Below, in pieces: positions 12,049 to 23,711 of a stretch of DNA of 64,000 nucleotides. Origin of the DNA: Jaapia argillacea MUCL 33604. Taxonomy: Eukaryota > Basidiomycota > Agaricomycetes > Jaapiales > Jaapiaceae. The position numbers were made by a program, and so were the translations under genes. The notes beneath the pieces are model-generated. The model searched no databases, had not been told where the DNA came from, and was given only the letters and a program-made list of their open reading frames with translations. The first letter of the stretch is position 1. Each line of letters opens with the position of its first letter. The stretch covers positions 338,231 to 402,230 of the forward strand of contig KL197739.1 of assembly GCA_000697665.1 (NCBI GenBank). The letters run 5' to 3'.

Positions 12049-13370
12049 GTTTCGTCTCGCGTGGTGAGATTACGATTTCTGTGATGAACTGTCGAGCGAT
12101 CCGGTGACGATTTCTGCTACTTCGTGGTCCTTTTCTCTTACGGTCCTTTCCTCGCGATGATTGATTTCCACCGGGACACTTTGGATAGGTCTTACATCAA
12201 TCTGTCGGACTTTTTCATACCCCTCTTCACACCTTTTATTTTCTGTTTATGTGTGTCCTGGGCTTACATAGATCTGCAATAATCAAGCACTTCTGTTACC
12301 CTTCATCCCGCGACCTTCCTTGTGGCAGCGGAATTGACCAGTGACGGAACTGGAGCAGGGGGAACCCATGGTCCATTCGCCAGTTTAAACATGCATACGA
12401 GAGACGGTTGAATATCGGTAATGGCGGTTCGAGTCTGCGTCCGATGGAGGGTCGCGATGATCACACTGATTATTCCGCTTCGTCGCCGCACTGGATACAT
12501 GTGCGCAGGTCCAAGCGATCTGGAACTACCACCTCTGACAAACAGATTGTTGAAGGTGGTTGAAGCGGTCTCAGTAGTTGGATTGTTCGATCGATTTGGA
12601 TCCGACGGAAGGTGGGAATGAACACAAATAGCTCGTCGATTCGGAGCCAGTATGCAACAGGTACCGTCTGGGAGTTCCAAGTCGATGCGACATCGGCGTT
12701 TGGGCGATTTACTTGTCAAGCGTTTGGAAACGACTCGTTCAACCACACATGCACTGTTCCACGAATCATTTGAACGAAGCTAGTAAAGTGTGGTGTTCAA
12801 GAGCTTCGCAAAGCGAACGGAGGGCGAGGGTTCGGTTGGGTGAACGCGGAAGGAGAAGGGCGATCTCGAGGGGATGGACAATTCGGTAGCAGCCTGGGGC
12901 GATAGTTCGCGAGAGGAACCGCAGGTGAGTAGTCTCAAACAGAAAGTTGGGTCGATTTTCGCAGCCGAACTATGACAGTGGCACAGAGTCCGGTGCCGTG
13001 ATGTCCGCGTGCTGCTGTCAAGAGTAATGAGCATTCTGTACGTTTATCTGATTGAGGAAGGGAATCGGTTTAATCGCACAATCTGACCGTTCGCTGCTAC
13101 TTATCGCAGTTGTTCATCAGAGATCCTGTGGCCGCCTTATTCTTCGTTTAAGAAGCTATGTACTGATCATGCATTGGTCGAACCAGCCAAATGCCTGCCA
13201 ATGCGTGTAACTTTTGCACGAAATTACATAAATTGGAATTAAATGCAACTTCTCGCGCGTCGCGCCCCTGGCAACGGATAATGATCGCAGCGGTGTCAAC
13301 AGAGTCTTTTGAGAGGTTAGCGACACTCCGACGTCGATTTTCTTATCAATGGCAGTGCAAGGGCGTAAGA
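12049..13370. other. Spacer between secreted-protein copies 2 and 3
   Basis: Contains the 3' block of repeat 2 (about 12300-12660), where a minus-strand stretch reads ELFVFIPTFRRI, matching related peptides in the other two 3' blocks. That frame is interrupted, so I read it as a relic. Nothing else recognisable. Confidence 0.45.
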
Positions 13371-13371
13371 T

Positions 13372-13377
13372 TATAAA
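13372..13377 (+). promoter_or_regulatory. TATA box of secreted-protein copy 3
   Basis: TATAAA, 73 bp before ATG 13450, in the position seen in copies 1 and 2 although the flanks have diverged. Confidence 0.65.
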
Positions 13378-13449
13378 TTGCGGTTGGTCTCTGCCCAATA
13401 CCCTCCGCCCCCACGCATCGTTTCCTTCCCCTCACAGTCCAAAGTCGAA

Positions 13450-14038
13450 ATGATCTACCGGGTTGCGTTCATCCTCCTAGCTTCTGTGCTGCCCATCTTT
13501 GCAGCCGTCGCTCCAAGGGCACCATCAGGCGTCACCTCGTAAGTCTATCATTCCTCACATCTTTTCCACGCAATGAATCGTTGTCCAAAGTCCCTAATCG
13601 CGCCCCCATTCAGCTGCTATTCTTGCCCGGGAACGGATCAGGCTGGCTTTGGAATAGGACAGCATAGCAATGATGGTACAACCCTCTTCTGTTCCTATCC
13701 TGCCTTCGCCGGCGAGAACCCTAATGACTTCTTCTGTGATTACTCTGCTGTACGTTGACCTTCGTCTCGCTTCCCCATCATCGTGTGGTCTCATTATCAC
13801 CTTGTTTCCTTCATAGACCGACGGCCACCTGACACAAGACAACGACGCAGGTTTTTGCCCAGGTAGCGCATCCAGCTCGGCGTGTTCACCCTCAAAGAAG
13901 CGAGCGATGTTGAAGAAGGCTTTCGAGCAAAGGGCTGCTCATCCTGCTCCTTCCTACCCGGAGGTGATGACACCGAAGATGGCCTTGGCGAAGAAGGATG
14001 CGGCGGTGGCGTCTAAACGTGGTAAAAAGCAGGCTTGA
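13450..14038 (+). CDS. Small secreted six-cysteine protein, copy 3 (diverged)
   Basis: Exons 13450-13538, 13614-13749 and 13817-14038 again measure 89, 136 and 222 nt and encode 148 residues. The signal peptide (MIYRVAFILLASVLPIFAAV) and all six cysteines are conserved. The region between them differs (CPGTDQAGFGIGQHSNDG, FAGENPND) and the tail is more basic, ending KRGKKQA. The dibasic stretch is SKKR rather than RRKR. Identical exon lengths despite divergence suggest selection has kept the protein. Function unknown; probably secreted. Confidence 0.87.
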
Positions 14039-15469
14039 GCGTCGCGTCGCGTGGGGAGGTTGTGATTCCTGTGATGAACGGTCGAACAATTCGGTGACGA
14101 TTTCTGTTACCCCGCAGTCTTTTTCTTTTACGGTCTTTTCCTCGCGGCGATTGGTTTTTACCTGGACACTTTGGATACGTCTTACATCTACCTGTCGGAC
14201 TTCCTCATACCCACCCAGAGACCCTCTTCACACACTTACTGTCTTTTCTGTTCCTTTGTGTCCTGGGCTTAGATCTGCTTTAATCAAGTACTTCCGTTCC
14301 CCTTCGACCTTCATGACGGAGAGAGTGAATCGTCAATATCGCCAGTCGAAATATACTGGTTGAACATCGGGAATGGTCGACACGATGGAACCTTTTCTCA
14401 GGTTCACACACTATCGGCGGCCGCGGTACTCGCACCATTGGAGAGAGACACGGTGCTGATGAGCCTGTCGCCGCTCTCCGTCCATCCGCAGAGGTCCGAA
14501 CGATTTAGAACCACCGCCTTCGACGAGGAGAACCAGAGCCATGCGAGGAAGATCGGATCCGATAGAATGTCGGAATGGACACAAATAGCTCCTTGGCTCG
14601 GACCCGGTAAACTTCAGGCACTATCTGAACCCTTCGAAGCACCGCGGCAGCGTTTGTGTAACGTCCTTGGGAACAAGAGCCTCGCGAACCATCCATGCGG
14701 TTCCATGGTCAAAAATAGAGACATCTAGGGGAACAAGAGATAAATCTGTGAGATTGGAACGAGGAAGCTACGAAGACTTCGCGGAGGAAACATTCCCCCT
14801 GCGCAGATACGAGATCGCCAGGAATCAAAATATGCAGATCTCACAAGAGCAAAGCGTCCGTGAACTGAAGGTATCCAAAGGGTTACCGGATGAGTGGTAG
14901 TTGAAATAATTGGAGGCAAGGAATAATGTGGGAGAGCCACCATGAAACGTGTACTGCAAAGAACGACCCTTCAACAGCTCCATTGCATACAACGCAAGCT
15001 GGATATCATGAGGTTGTAGAAGGACGTAACAAAACGCGAGGGTAATTGGCAGAATTCAAACCGCCGACAGGTGTGAACACTCACAGATGCAAAGCGTCAA
15101 GGTGATGCTTACGGTCCCGGAACTGGCGTACGTCAAGCCCTCGATTAAGAATATTGATCTCTAGACTCTCAGGTGAGTCGAAGCGGAATTAGTGACTCGA
15201 GGTTTTTGACAGGTCATGATTCGCTTGTCCAGTTCAGTAGGAAGTATGAAGAAACCCCACTCGTCCATATGGTGTGGTATTAGGAGCCGTACGTAGGCCG
15301 AAGCCGTCCCAGTAGCTTGGTTTGTACTGGGTGGGCCGTCGAGCATATTGAAATGGAGTTCAACGGAGGACAGGCTCGCGACAAATTGAAACGGACCTTG
15401 CATCTGCTATGCCCACGCCACCCAATGGTTGTTCGCCTTCATCATCCTTCATCAATGAGAAATTGAACT
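14039..15469. other. Intergenic region after the secreted-protein array
   Basis: The first part is the 3' block of repeat 3, with the minus-strand peptide AKELFVSIPTFYRIRSS near 14,530-14,620. Short open frames at 14360-14900 show no domain or splice support. No gene called. Confidence 0.45.
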
Positions 15470-17700
15470 ATCCTTGATCTGACTGCACTGAAGAACCGCT
15501 CATCCAACCATCGACACTGCGGCACACACCAAATCTCGCAAAGCTTCTGTTCTTGCACGACCATTCTTCTTTCCTTGCTTCACTGAGGTACGAGTCTGCC
15601 AGAATCAAATAGATGTGGGAACTGAGGTTTTGGGGCATGTGCTATGTGCCGGAAAGATGGAGGTTGCTGTGCGCTAGTTGGACTAATTGGCTGATCATGG
15701 CCTGTAGAAGGTTCCCATTTGATTTCTCCCCCTCAATACCCCCTTGCACCCGCAGCTATGAGTCGACCAACCTTGAGCTTGAGCTGACCCTCCATTTCGG
15801 GCAATCAACTTGCCTTAACTGGATCCGATACAGGGGCTATTTGATTAGCATATAAACGACGGTGGTCAGTTTCAAGTTCACCCGTCCTCGCGCCCTCTAA
15901 GGCTCTAACCCGTTCCACGATGACTCTCCAGACTTTCTATAACATCTTGAATGTTACAGAAGGTGCGGAACCGGTAGATATCAAGAGAGTGAGAAACTAC
16001 CTCCCTCCTTTTCGCCTGGGCTGACGGAGGTCCACTTCCAGGCATATTTTCAGCTCGCAATGAAGTGGCACCCCGACAAATGCGGAGACAGTCTGGAGTC
16101 GAAGGAAAAGTTCCAAGAGGTATAATCTGACTTACCGCGTTTGAGATCCTCAACTTATGCTTGGGCTTGCAGATTCAGGCAGCGTACGAGACGCTCATCG
16201 ACCCGGAGAGGGTGAGACACCCCATTATATTATTAGCCCCTGCTATAGTCCAGCTTAACCTTATTGTTCTCAGCGGAAATCGTATGATGCACGGCTCGGC
16301 TCGTCGTCTACTTCGGGTACTGCCCCTACCGGCAGCCACCAACCACCACCTTCATCAGCTGCGAACGGGTTTGATCACAAGACCGCATACACCCCGCCTG
16401 GATGGGACTTCTTCGACAATCTCGAAGAAGAGATCACCATGGACAAGGTCATTATCTCATTGCTAATTCATCGCTCAGTCCTGACCTATGGATTAGACTA
16501 CTGCGATGAAGGAGTTCCGTCTTCGTTCCAAAGATATGGAAGGGTTCTACTTTTTCACAAAGCAAAGGTTCGTCACGCACACCGAATCTTTCCTTGGTTC
16601 CGAGGTCGCCCTAATAATTTCTAACCCGATAGCAAGAGCGTCTACACTAACAAGAGAACCAAGTACGTATCCTCTTGATTACCCCTCTAGGTGAAATTCC
16701 AATATTTCATCCAATAGACAATCTGTCCCATGCCCCGATGCTCACATATACGTGCGTAGCTTCACTTTTCTGGGACACAGCGAACACAACTAACTTTCGG
16801 TTCCTTAGTTCAAAGAGGATGGTATGGCGGATTTTGAATTCTATGTATGCACCCTTCTCACTCGGAAACACCTCAGTCCGCCAAAGAGCCATTAAAGTGC
16901 ATGATGGCACTTGGGAATCCCATTTGAAGTATGTCGCGAAATGCGATGCTCTGGCTGCCAAGAGGAAGGCAAACAAGAATGCCAGAGAACGGGGACTGGG
17001 AGCACCCGATACCGTGAGTCCTCTATCTTGTCTCCACAGCTCTCGGCTGCTAACTGGTATTATTGCATCTTGCTCTGACGCCAGTCCCCAAAGCGAGGAG
17101 CTGCGAAGCGCCAGGCGAGAAGCTCGCAGGGGTCTCCCACTCCTCCTGCCGGTGAAGGTACTTCGACGCAGAACGGAAGGTCATCGACACCCAGCCCCGT
17201 TGCCTCCGGAAGTCAAGTATGCTTCGGATCGTCTTACACCTCCAATCATGTGTTGATTTCGTATCTCTCCAGATGCCCCCATCTACGCCACCTAGTCGGG
17301 AGGTGTCGACAACTACCTATCCGCCGACGCCAATCTCTTTGCCGCCGTCGCAGAAGCGAAAGGTTAGCTCGTCTCGTCCTTCTGATACTATTGGCAGGAT
17401 TCTCATCACCTGATATTATAGTTTGACTCTGATGTCTCCACTTCACCCTCATCCAGTAGGAAGGCTCGAAAGGGAGAATGATGGGGTTCACTTTTACTCC
17501 TAATGTAAGGCAAGATTACTGAATGTATACATAGTACGCCCAATAACCAAAGAGAGGCCCAAACACACAAGACCCAGAGCCGGTACAATGACCAGGACTT
17601 TTCACCGTCTACCTCAGGCTTCACCGTACCACCCAGTGACTTCCGGCGGAGGTACATACCAACTCGAGCCAGGGGCCTACTCAGGAAGGATCTCAAAATT
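15470..17700 (+). repeat. Segmental duplication, J-domain block copy A
   Basis: Matches 24,070-26,240 in order and orientation: about 450 bp of promoter, the whole J-domain gene with every intron, and about 200 bp of 3' flank (TACGCCCAATAACCAAAGAG in both). Scraps of the X-gene 3' flank (about 17,790-17,930) and of spacer Y (about 17,960-18,130) follow. Confidence 0.88.
15920..17481 (+). CDS. J-domain (DnaJ-like) co-chaperone, copy A
   Basis: About twelve exons, roughly 310 residues. The J domain is at the N-terminus: FYNILNVTEGAEPVDIKR, AYFQLAMKWHPDKCGDS with the HPD tripeptide at residues 33-35, KEKFQEIQAAYETLIDPE, then RRKSYD. J domains stimulate the ATPase of Hsp70. There is no Gly/Phe region or zinc finger, so it is class C (type III). 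Beyond it are TAYTPPGWDFFDNLEEEITMD, a Lys/Arg-rich coiled-coil-like stretch (AAKRKANKNARERG) and a Ser/Pro-rich tail ending SRKARKGE, possibly with nuclear signals. The intron from about 16,820 to 16,873 (GTATGG...CTCAG) is needed to keep frame and works identically in copy B. ATG 15920 starts the first helix directly. Confidence 0.85.
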
Positions 17701-20700
17701 CCAGAATCACCAGTGAAGGTGTGAATCGCGATGCGTATAACCTGGGGTTGTTCAAGGTTCTATTTGGGCAATCAGGTCAATATGTTTAACTTGAAGAGCC
17801 AACAAAGATACAACCAAGTTCAATCCTATAGAGAAAATCCCTCATACTAAAGAGGGAGAAATGCAGGGAGAGTATCTCTAACTATCGCCCCCTTATTCTA
17901 AGCGTCCTTCCTCGTCTTTCCAATTATCTTCCCATGGGCCGCCATGGTCATGTTTAGTTAGAAATGTCACGAACGTACGGGTAGTACCTACTCAGGCTGG
18001 CTGTTCAACAGGCAGCACGTTCTCGTTTGGTAGGGATCTACTTCGATAGCTCGATGTTGAGTGATACTTGAGAAACGCAGTGGATAAGAAATCGAGTTCA
18101 ACGCGTCTCTGGAGTCTGGCTCCACTCTTTCGACGCGACTCTGCCGGTGCTGCACATGCTGCACTGACACCTCGTCAACCATTATGGCCGCCGTTGAACT
18201 CGAACATTCATAATGTTCTCTCAAGCCTCGTCCCTCTCACATCAAAGAGTTAAGTTGCGAGACCAAGGGCTGGCAAATGGTCTCGTTTGATCCTTCAACT
18301 TGCTTCACTGAGTCCACTGAGACATCCTCGCGCTTGGTTCCCAGACATGAGTCATCATATCACCTTCTATCTTGCCGTTCCCTGACACAAGACGGAGGGA
18401 AAAGCCTCGGGGAGCCAACGACCACCCAGGTTTTGGGCAATTCGAACAGTCGGGTAGTGATATCGTCGGGTTTGTCGAAGCCAATGTGGTTGGATCTCAA
18501 GCAACTTGAAGATATCATAAACATAAATATTCGGCTTGAACAAGAGAAAGGAGAATAGGGTGCGGTGAAACAGACGGTTAACTCGGTTGGTTTTTTGAAG
18601 TGATTCATACAAACTTGAACTCGTCGAAGGTAGCACCAGAAGTGTGCACATCGAGATTGGAACATCCGTTCTTTGTAAGCTTAAGCCACGCCTGTTTTCC
18701 GACACAACACGAAGAATATCCTGTGGTGCAAGTACCCGAAGAGGGGCGTAGAGCGACTGAGCTGATGTAATGCTCATTGCTGATCATAAACTGGAAGGGC
18801 TCTCGAGGAACTCAACCCATGGGTCCATCGCGGCCCGGGAGCGAGTTATGACCGAGTGGACATGGGCAGGAGAGAGCTTGAACAGAATTCCCTCTTGAGG
18901 CAGCGTGAGCCAGATTGTTGGATATCATCAATACGTCGACCCGTTGGATGGCGATCTGGCCGCGGTCCGAGTCGAGCGAGTACAACGTAATCGTCGAAGG
19001 TTCTAACCAGCTGTTGTGAAGATAGGGTGATATGATGAATGGTTTTGGTGGTATAAACTGTAGAAAACCCTGCTCGAACAGACATCCTGGTGGCCAAGAG
19101 TGTCAGAAAGGACCAGTCGGAGGAAAATAAGAATATGGTTACGCAGAGGCGCGATTTACTATGCAGCTGACGAGGACGCGGTGATATCTCGGTGGGTTTG
19201 GTGTGTTGGTATGAATCTTCGACTTTCATGATGCGTTTAGGGAGCAGACTAGTAGAGCGGAATGAGCAGAGTGAGGTACTGCAGGGATCAGATCTGAATA
19301 TCCAAGGATAAGAAAGGCAGAGGTTAGCACAGAGTGTGGAGCAAGAGATACTCGCCGAGGGAATTTAGTACGAGTGCGATGACTCGGGTTCGGAGATGGA
19401 CATTGCAGATGAGGGAGTTGCTCGCACCTACCGAGTGATTCCAAGTGATACACTCGCAGAGGCCATAGACTATGGCCCATAGTGTTGCTGGACATCAAAC
19501 TGACTGTAATTGACGCCGGTAAGATGTGCCAAACACCAAACACAACGCTCGCTCGGAAGTCCACAGACCGTCAAGTGAGCGGGATGAACTGGGGACCAGG
19601 GAGCGTGGCGAGGTGGCGGGAGACCATGGTTGGTTGCACCCAAGGGGTCTCAGGCCTCAGGAGCGGAGGGTTATTGAATGGGAAAGTTGAAAGGTGGTCA
19701 AATAAGCGAAGGGGACGAGTCCTAGTGGACGCTCCCAGCTGCTTCTCGTTCAAAAGACCCTCTGCGCATTAGCCACTAGTCAGCGTGACCGCAAATGGCT
19801 TGATGTTTGTGCCGACTGGCGAATAGTCAGATTCCTTCTCATCGTGTCGCATTCGGAGAGAGGCCGATGCTTCCATAGTGCGCGTCAAGGGGATGTAACC
19901 AGATCGGTTGGTCCTTTGATAACTCCCTTTGTTCACGGGGAAGTCATGTAGCCTGCAGTTTGGACCCCAATTTACACTCATGAAATCACCGCTTGGAAGG
20001 GATGATATAAATGACAGATATTTGGTCAACACTCACCGGCACCAATCAGCCGATGTGATAGCGCTCGGATGCACTCATCTGTACGTCTGGAAATTAAGTT
20101 GGGGGGAACACTAGAATGTCAAGGGATAGTGAGCCGGAAGGAGTGAAAAACCCAGAGTTGCAGACCCAATGGAACCACAGGTGGGGGATTGTGGCCTCCA
20201 ACTGTCCGGTTGCATCTAACGCGATCGTCGGGCATACTCACCCAACTCAACTGACCACATTATGGTACGACAGTCTGGCCGCCCAACCTTTGGACTCTGG
20301 CATCACTGGAGACGGTGTTTGCGAGGCACAAGAAAAGGCGCCTGTGCCGAGACCGCCGGCGGTAAGTTTGTCGAGTCTGATGGCCACTGAGCGTTTTCAG
20401 TGCCTGGTTGTTCGCTGAGATATCATGTCAGGGTTGGAGTCCTATTGCAGTGGGATTTCACAGGGAGATGAAATTCTGTTGAGGGTACAGGGACCGAACA
20501 CAGTATCGCGTACCTTAATTATGCCAGGACTCGAGCTCGGTGACGACGCCAACTTCGAGAGCAGCGCAACCTGCAAAGATTCATCCCGACGGAAGCAGAT
20601 TTTTTGCATCACGTGATCATGCAAGCATCTCTTTCATCCTTCCTAATTTGGAAGGTCTTTTGGATCCCAACACGGACCAGCGTTTGTGGTCCTCAAAATC

Positions 20701-20907
20701 TGCCATCACATCGGCCTTCAACGCTAATTAACCTCGCGATATCCTCATCTTCCTCCCCACTATTCGATATGATCGTCGGTTCACTGGAACCAGACCCTTT
20801 CCCTTTTCCAGGTCGTCGTTTGCGGAGACCTTCTGAAATTCCAGCGAAAGGGTTTTAGGGCAGCATTCGCTACGAAATCTTTGGAGGCTTCGAGGGGAGG
20901 GAAAGGT
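17482..20907. other. Long region with repeat scraps, no supportable gene
   Basis: 17,500-18,130 holds pieces also found downstream of copy B and around the X genes: the X 3'-flank piece at 17,790-17,930 and the Y piece with GGCTGTTCAACAGG at about 18,000. From 18.1 to 20.9 kb there are only short frames; the longest (18,367-18,777 minus and 18,846-19,229 minus) show no domain. Possibly decayed genes, but I cannot name them. Confidence 0.4.
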
Positions 20908-20915
20908 GTATAAAT
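20908..20915 (+). promoter_or_regulatory. TATA box of the 84-residue secreted-protein gene
   Basis: TATAAATA, 115 bp before ATG 21031; plausible core promoter in an otherwise unremarkable flank. Confidence 0.5.
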
Positions 20916-21030
20916 ATCGGTACGAAAATCTTGGAATGTTAGGCCTCTCACCGCTACTTACTTCTACTCCTCGTCGGACACATTCTTTACCACTCCCTCC
21001 CTTCCAAATCACTCGGAACCATCCATCAAA

Positions 21031-21345
21031 ATGCAGTCCAACATCTTCCTCACTCTCTTTGCGATCTTCGCTCTCTGTAAGCTCTCCCTCCTATCTTCCC
21101 TCACTACAAAGCACACACGCTGACCGATTTAATCAGTTGCCGTCGCACTCCCCTCATTCGCCGCTCCCGTACCTGCACCGCAGGTTTCCCCCGCCATCTG
21201 CCAGTACACCTGCACTCGAGATGATGAGCCCCGCTCCGAAGCCGATTTGTTGGCCAGAGAGCCTGAACCAACCGCTGCGCCCCTGATGGTCAGGGAGCCT
21301 TTGGCTTCTCCATTAGACGTCGTCGCTTTCGACGAGCGGCTGTAA
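21031..21345 (+). CDS. Small secreted protein, 84 residues
   Basis: Two exons, 21031-21076 and 21137-21345, with a GTAAGC...ATCAG intron inside the signal peptide. The first about 24 residues (MQSNIFLTLFAIFALFAVAL) are a clear signal peptide. The remainder is short and Pro/Ala/Glu-rich with only two cysteines (ICQYTCTRDDEPRS), so it is not related to the six-cysteine array at 9.9-14 kb. A TATA box lies upstream. It could be a secreted peptide precursor, but nothing in the sequence shows a specific role. Confidence 0.72.
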
Positions 21346-22342
21346 AATCCCCCATGGGTGTGCTACTTGTCGTATGTCACTTTATTGGCCTATTAGTCAG
21401 ATGCTTATCCTGACACAATTTCTTTCTCCTCCAGATCGACGCCATCGTCTCCTCTCAGCATAGCTCTCCTTTCTCGACCCAGTCACTCCTTCCGTTCGAA
21501 AATTGCACTCTTGCATCCTAACTATTTGCCGTCGTTTTTCTCATCGTACCCCAACCCATCATTCGACTCTCCGCATTGCACTTGCTTTCTTTGTTTTCTT
21601 ATTTGTCGAGTTCCCGCATCACTTAGTTACTCTTTTTCACCGTGTCAATTCCGGTGTCTGTACACTACCGCGTTCGCTTCACTTTCCTCTGTTGATTTGG
21701 GTATAGCAATCTAGAGGACTTAAGAACCTCACATTCCACGTTCCAACTGATCGTTAGACTCGCATGCCCGGAGTGATCCCTCTTCGAAGATACTCGTAAC
21801 GGGAAGGGTACCTAGTAGCCTGCGCCCGGATAAATATGATTGACCACTGGCAGGCCTGCCCGATGAAGCCCACGGAGCCTCCTGGCTAGTGCGTTACTAA
21901 CGATGCGAGTCAGCCTTTCGATTCTCTCCCAGATGTGAGCTTCTGCCTCGTGGTCTACATGGAGTTGGACTTCGCCTTGCAGTCCTGGTCGATCCTCATC
22001 CACTACCGTCGCGAGGAAAGGCCCTGGGGCGACTCTCTACCCCACACATTCTGCTGGGTATCCACTTGAAGAGTTGTGGATGACATCCTAATATAAAGTA
22101 ACCCCCATACTATACCGAAGGGAGTTCTGTGAGAGTGGAAGGTGGGAGAAATAGATGTAAATTTCGCAAGCCGATACCCGTTTTGCAACTCCCCACCAAT
22201 GACACTTAGTACCACAAGCTATTCTCTACGCTTCTGTTATGTTGCAGTATAGCGCAGAAAAACTAGGTATATAACCATGGACTCAAGCCTATGAAGCTCA
22301 GGGTATTGCCATGTGCACCGCTTTGATATCATTCCCTTGCAG
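21346..22342. other. Intergenic region with a transposon-end relic
   Basis: About 1 kb without a supportable gene between the secreted-protein gene and the minus-strand F-box gene. At 22,158-22,205 there is a diverged match to the right end of the miniature transposon at 31.2-31.9 kb. Confidence 0.5.
22158..22205. mobile_element. Relic of a miniature inverted-repeat transposon end
   Basis: ATTTCGCAAGCCG followed by TTTTGCAACTCC and CACCAATGAC parallels the right terminus of the intact element at 31,810-31,857 (ATTTTGCAAGCCG, TTTGCAACTCC, CCACTGATAG). Only one end is recognisable. A weaker partner may exist near 22,100-22,130 (GGGAGTTCTG). Confidence 0.45.
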
Positions 22343-23711
22343 CTATACCAACAATAACCCAATGTCAGGAGTGGTTATCGTATGTAATGTCGTGCATGGA
22401 TACCTCACCTGTACTCCAACAAAATGATCACCTCCGAGGATGACGTTATCGAAGGGCAACTTCGGGAATAAGGTCTCGCGATACGGGAGCGTTGATACGA
22501 TGCCACCTTCGACCACAGTACTCCCGCGGATGACAGAGGTCTGATGAACTTGTGAGTCTCGAGCAATCTTCCGGGGATTGAAATCCAAGACGCGATCTAG
22601 GAACGCGACTCGATACCCAAAAGTGTGGCAATCTCCGGCGGTACTAGCGAGTCGCCAAGGCTCGTCGTCGAACCAGCGCGTGGAGGATGGCCCCCATGAA
22701 GGCCACGGAATTGTATGTTCGGGGCCCTTCGTCTTGTTGGATACTGGAGAGAGGAATGTCGACACGAGCGAAACGATGGAAAACATGGGGGAACTTCGAT
22801 AACTGAATGACAGTACGATGACAGAGTTTGTCGCGGGAGTAAAGAACGGCTGAGATTGGTCACCGGCGAAGCTTTTGTGTCTGTTCCATTTCTGGGGATC
22901 GTTGAAGGTGAATGCGAGATAGAAGTCCCGTGGAACGACCCGCGGAGAAGGTAACTCGTATGTCGCAATCAGGATTGGGGATTCAGAGGTAATGTGGTAT
23001 ACCAAGATGCACGGACATGTGGGAGGCGATCGACTTGATCGATCCACGGCAACCAGCAGACAATTGTTGGGAATACAACAAGTGGCTCTCATTCTATCCG
23101 AGGGCGACGATTGAATCCTCTTCAAAAGAGAGTAAGTGGATAAAAACTTTGACATCGACGAACGTGAGCAACCCACCGATTTGACCTCCCCAGAATCCCA
23201 CTTTACGGTGATAATCTCGAGCACTTCCATTGAACCAATAGTGTCGACCACAGAGACGACAAGGAGGTCATCCATCACCCCCGTCAGACACGCTGGCCTA
23301 CAAGCGTGACTTATAGCCAGACGAAGGCGTGGAGCGGGTGCTCTTGGGTGAGGCGTCCCATCGCGGAGCGATAGAAAGTGCGCTTCAGCGTAAGGGAGGC
23401 TAACGACAACCGTGAGTGAAGATGATTGGCACGTCCTGCAGGCTTCTTCGTGTGCCTTGAGAAGAGCCAAACTTTTGCTGGTACTGAGAGCATGCTCATC
23501 GTCGACGTACGCCGCGGACCCCAGCTCAATGAGATACCGTAAGCTATTGGAGTCTTTGATCACTTGGTCAAATTGTTTCGACACCTAGGGCGAGGATCAA
23601 TGATGGTACAAAGGCAGAAGAATGAATTGAGTTTACTATTCGGCACGAGAGAAGATGAGAGAGCGGCAGCAGCTCAAATATACGGACAAGTAGCTCCGTT
23701 GGTAGACTCAT
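22343..23711 (-). CDS. F-box protein
   Basis: Two exons: 23711-23637 and 23584-22343, about 438 residues. The N-terminus MSLPTELLVRIFELLPLSHL followed by LSCRIVSKQFDQVIKDSNSL is a standard F-box, the motif that docks on Skp1 in SCF ubiquitin ligases. The remainder (for example SLTVVVSLPYAEAHFLSL and a long region with GDHFVGVQ near the end) resembles the beta-rich C-terminal region common in basidiomycete F-box proteins with no known substrate. The start at 23711 places the F-box at residue 2; an upstream ATG near 23,780 would add a Cys-rich leader with no motif. A further small intron near the 3' end (GTGAGG at about 22,412) is possible, so the exact C-terminus is uncertain. Confidence 0.8.

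Larger units (their letters stand above)
9556..14700 (+). repeat. Tandem triplication carrying a secreted-protein gene
   Basis: Three direct repeats, each with an upstream block, the gene, and a 3' block. Gene starts are at 9902, 11477 and 13450, so spacing is 1,575 and 1,973 bp. The upstream blocks (about 9600-9900, 11160-11476, 13240-13449) share AACTTCT and GCCCCTGG-like stretches, a TATA box and a GATACCCTGCACCC-like box. The 3' blocks (about 10740-10930, 12300-12660, 14340-14700) keep a minus-strand peptide of the form ELF(L/V)xxPTFxRI. Copies 1 and 2 are close; copy 3 is more diverged, so duplication occurred at least twice. Confidence 0.85.

Noticed and set aside
16860-16900. Shared frameshift in both J-domain genes
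   Set aside because: An intron from the GTATGG donor about 55 bp upstream restores frame in both copies, so no mutation is needed.
17406-17696. Minus-strand hydrophobic frame after J-domain copy A (LYRLWVLCVWASLWLLGVLC)
   Set aside because: The same DNA after copy B and below the AlkB gene gives different, non-conserved peptides; it is shared 3' flank, not a gene.
18367-18777. 136-codon minus-strand frame
   Set aside because: No family features, composition not clearly coding, and the surrounding region is repeat debris.
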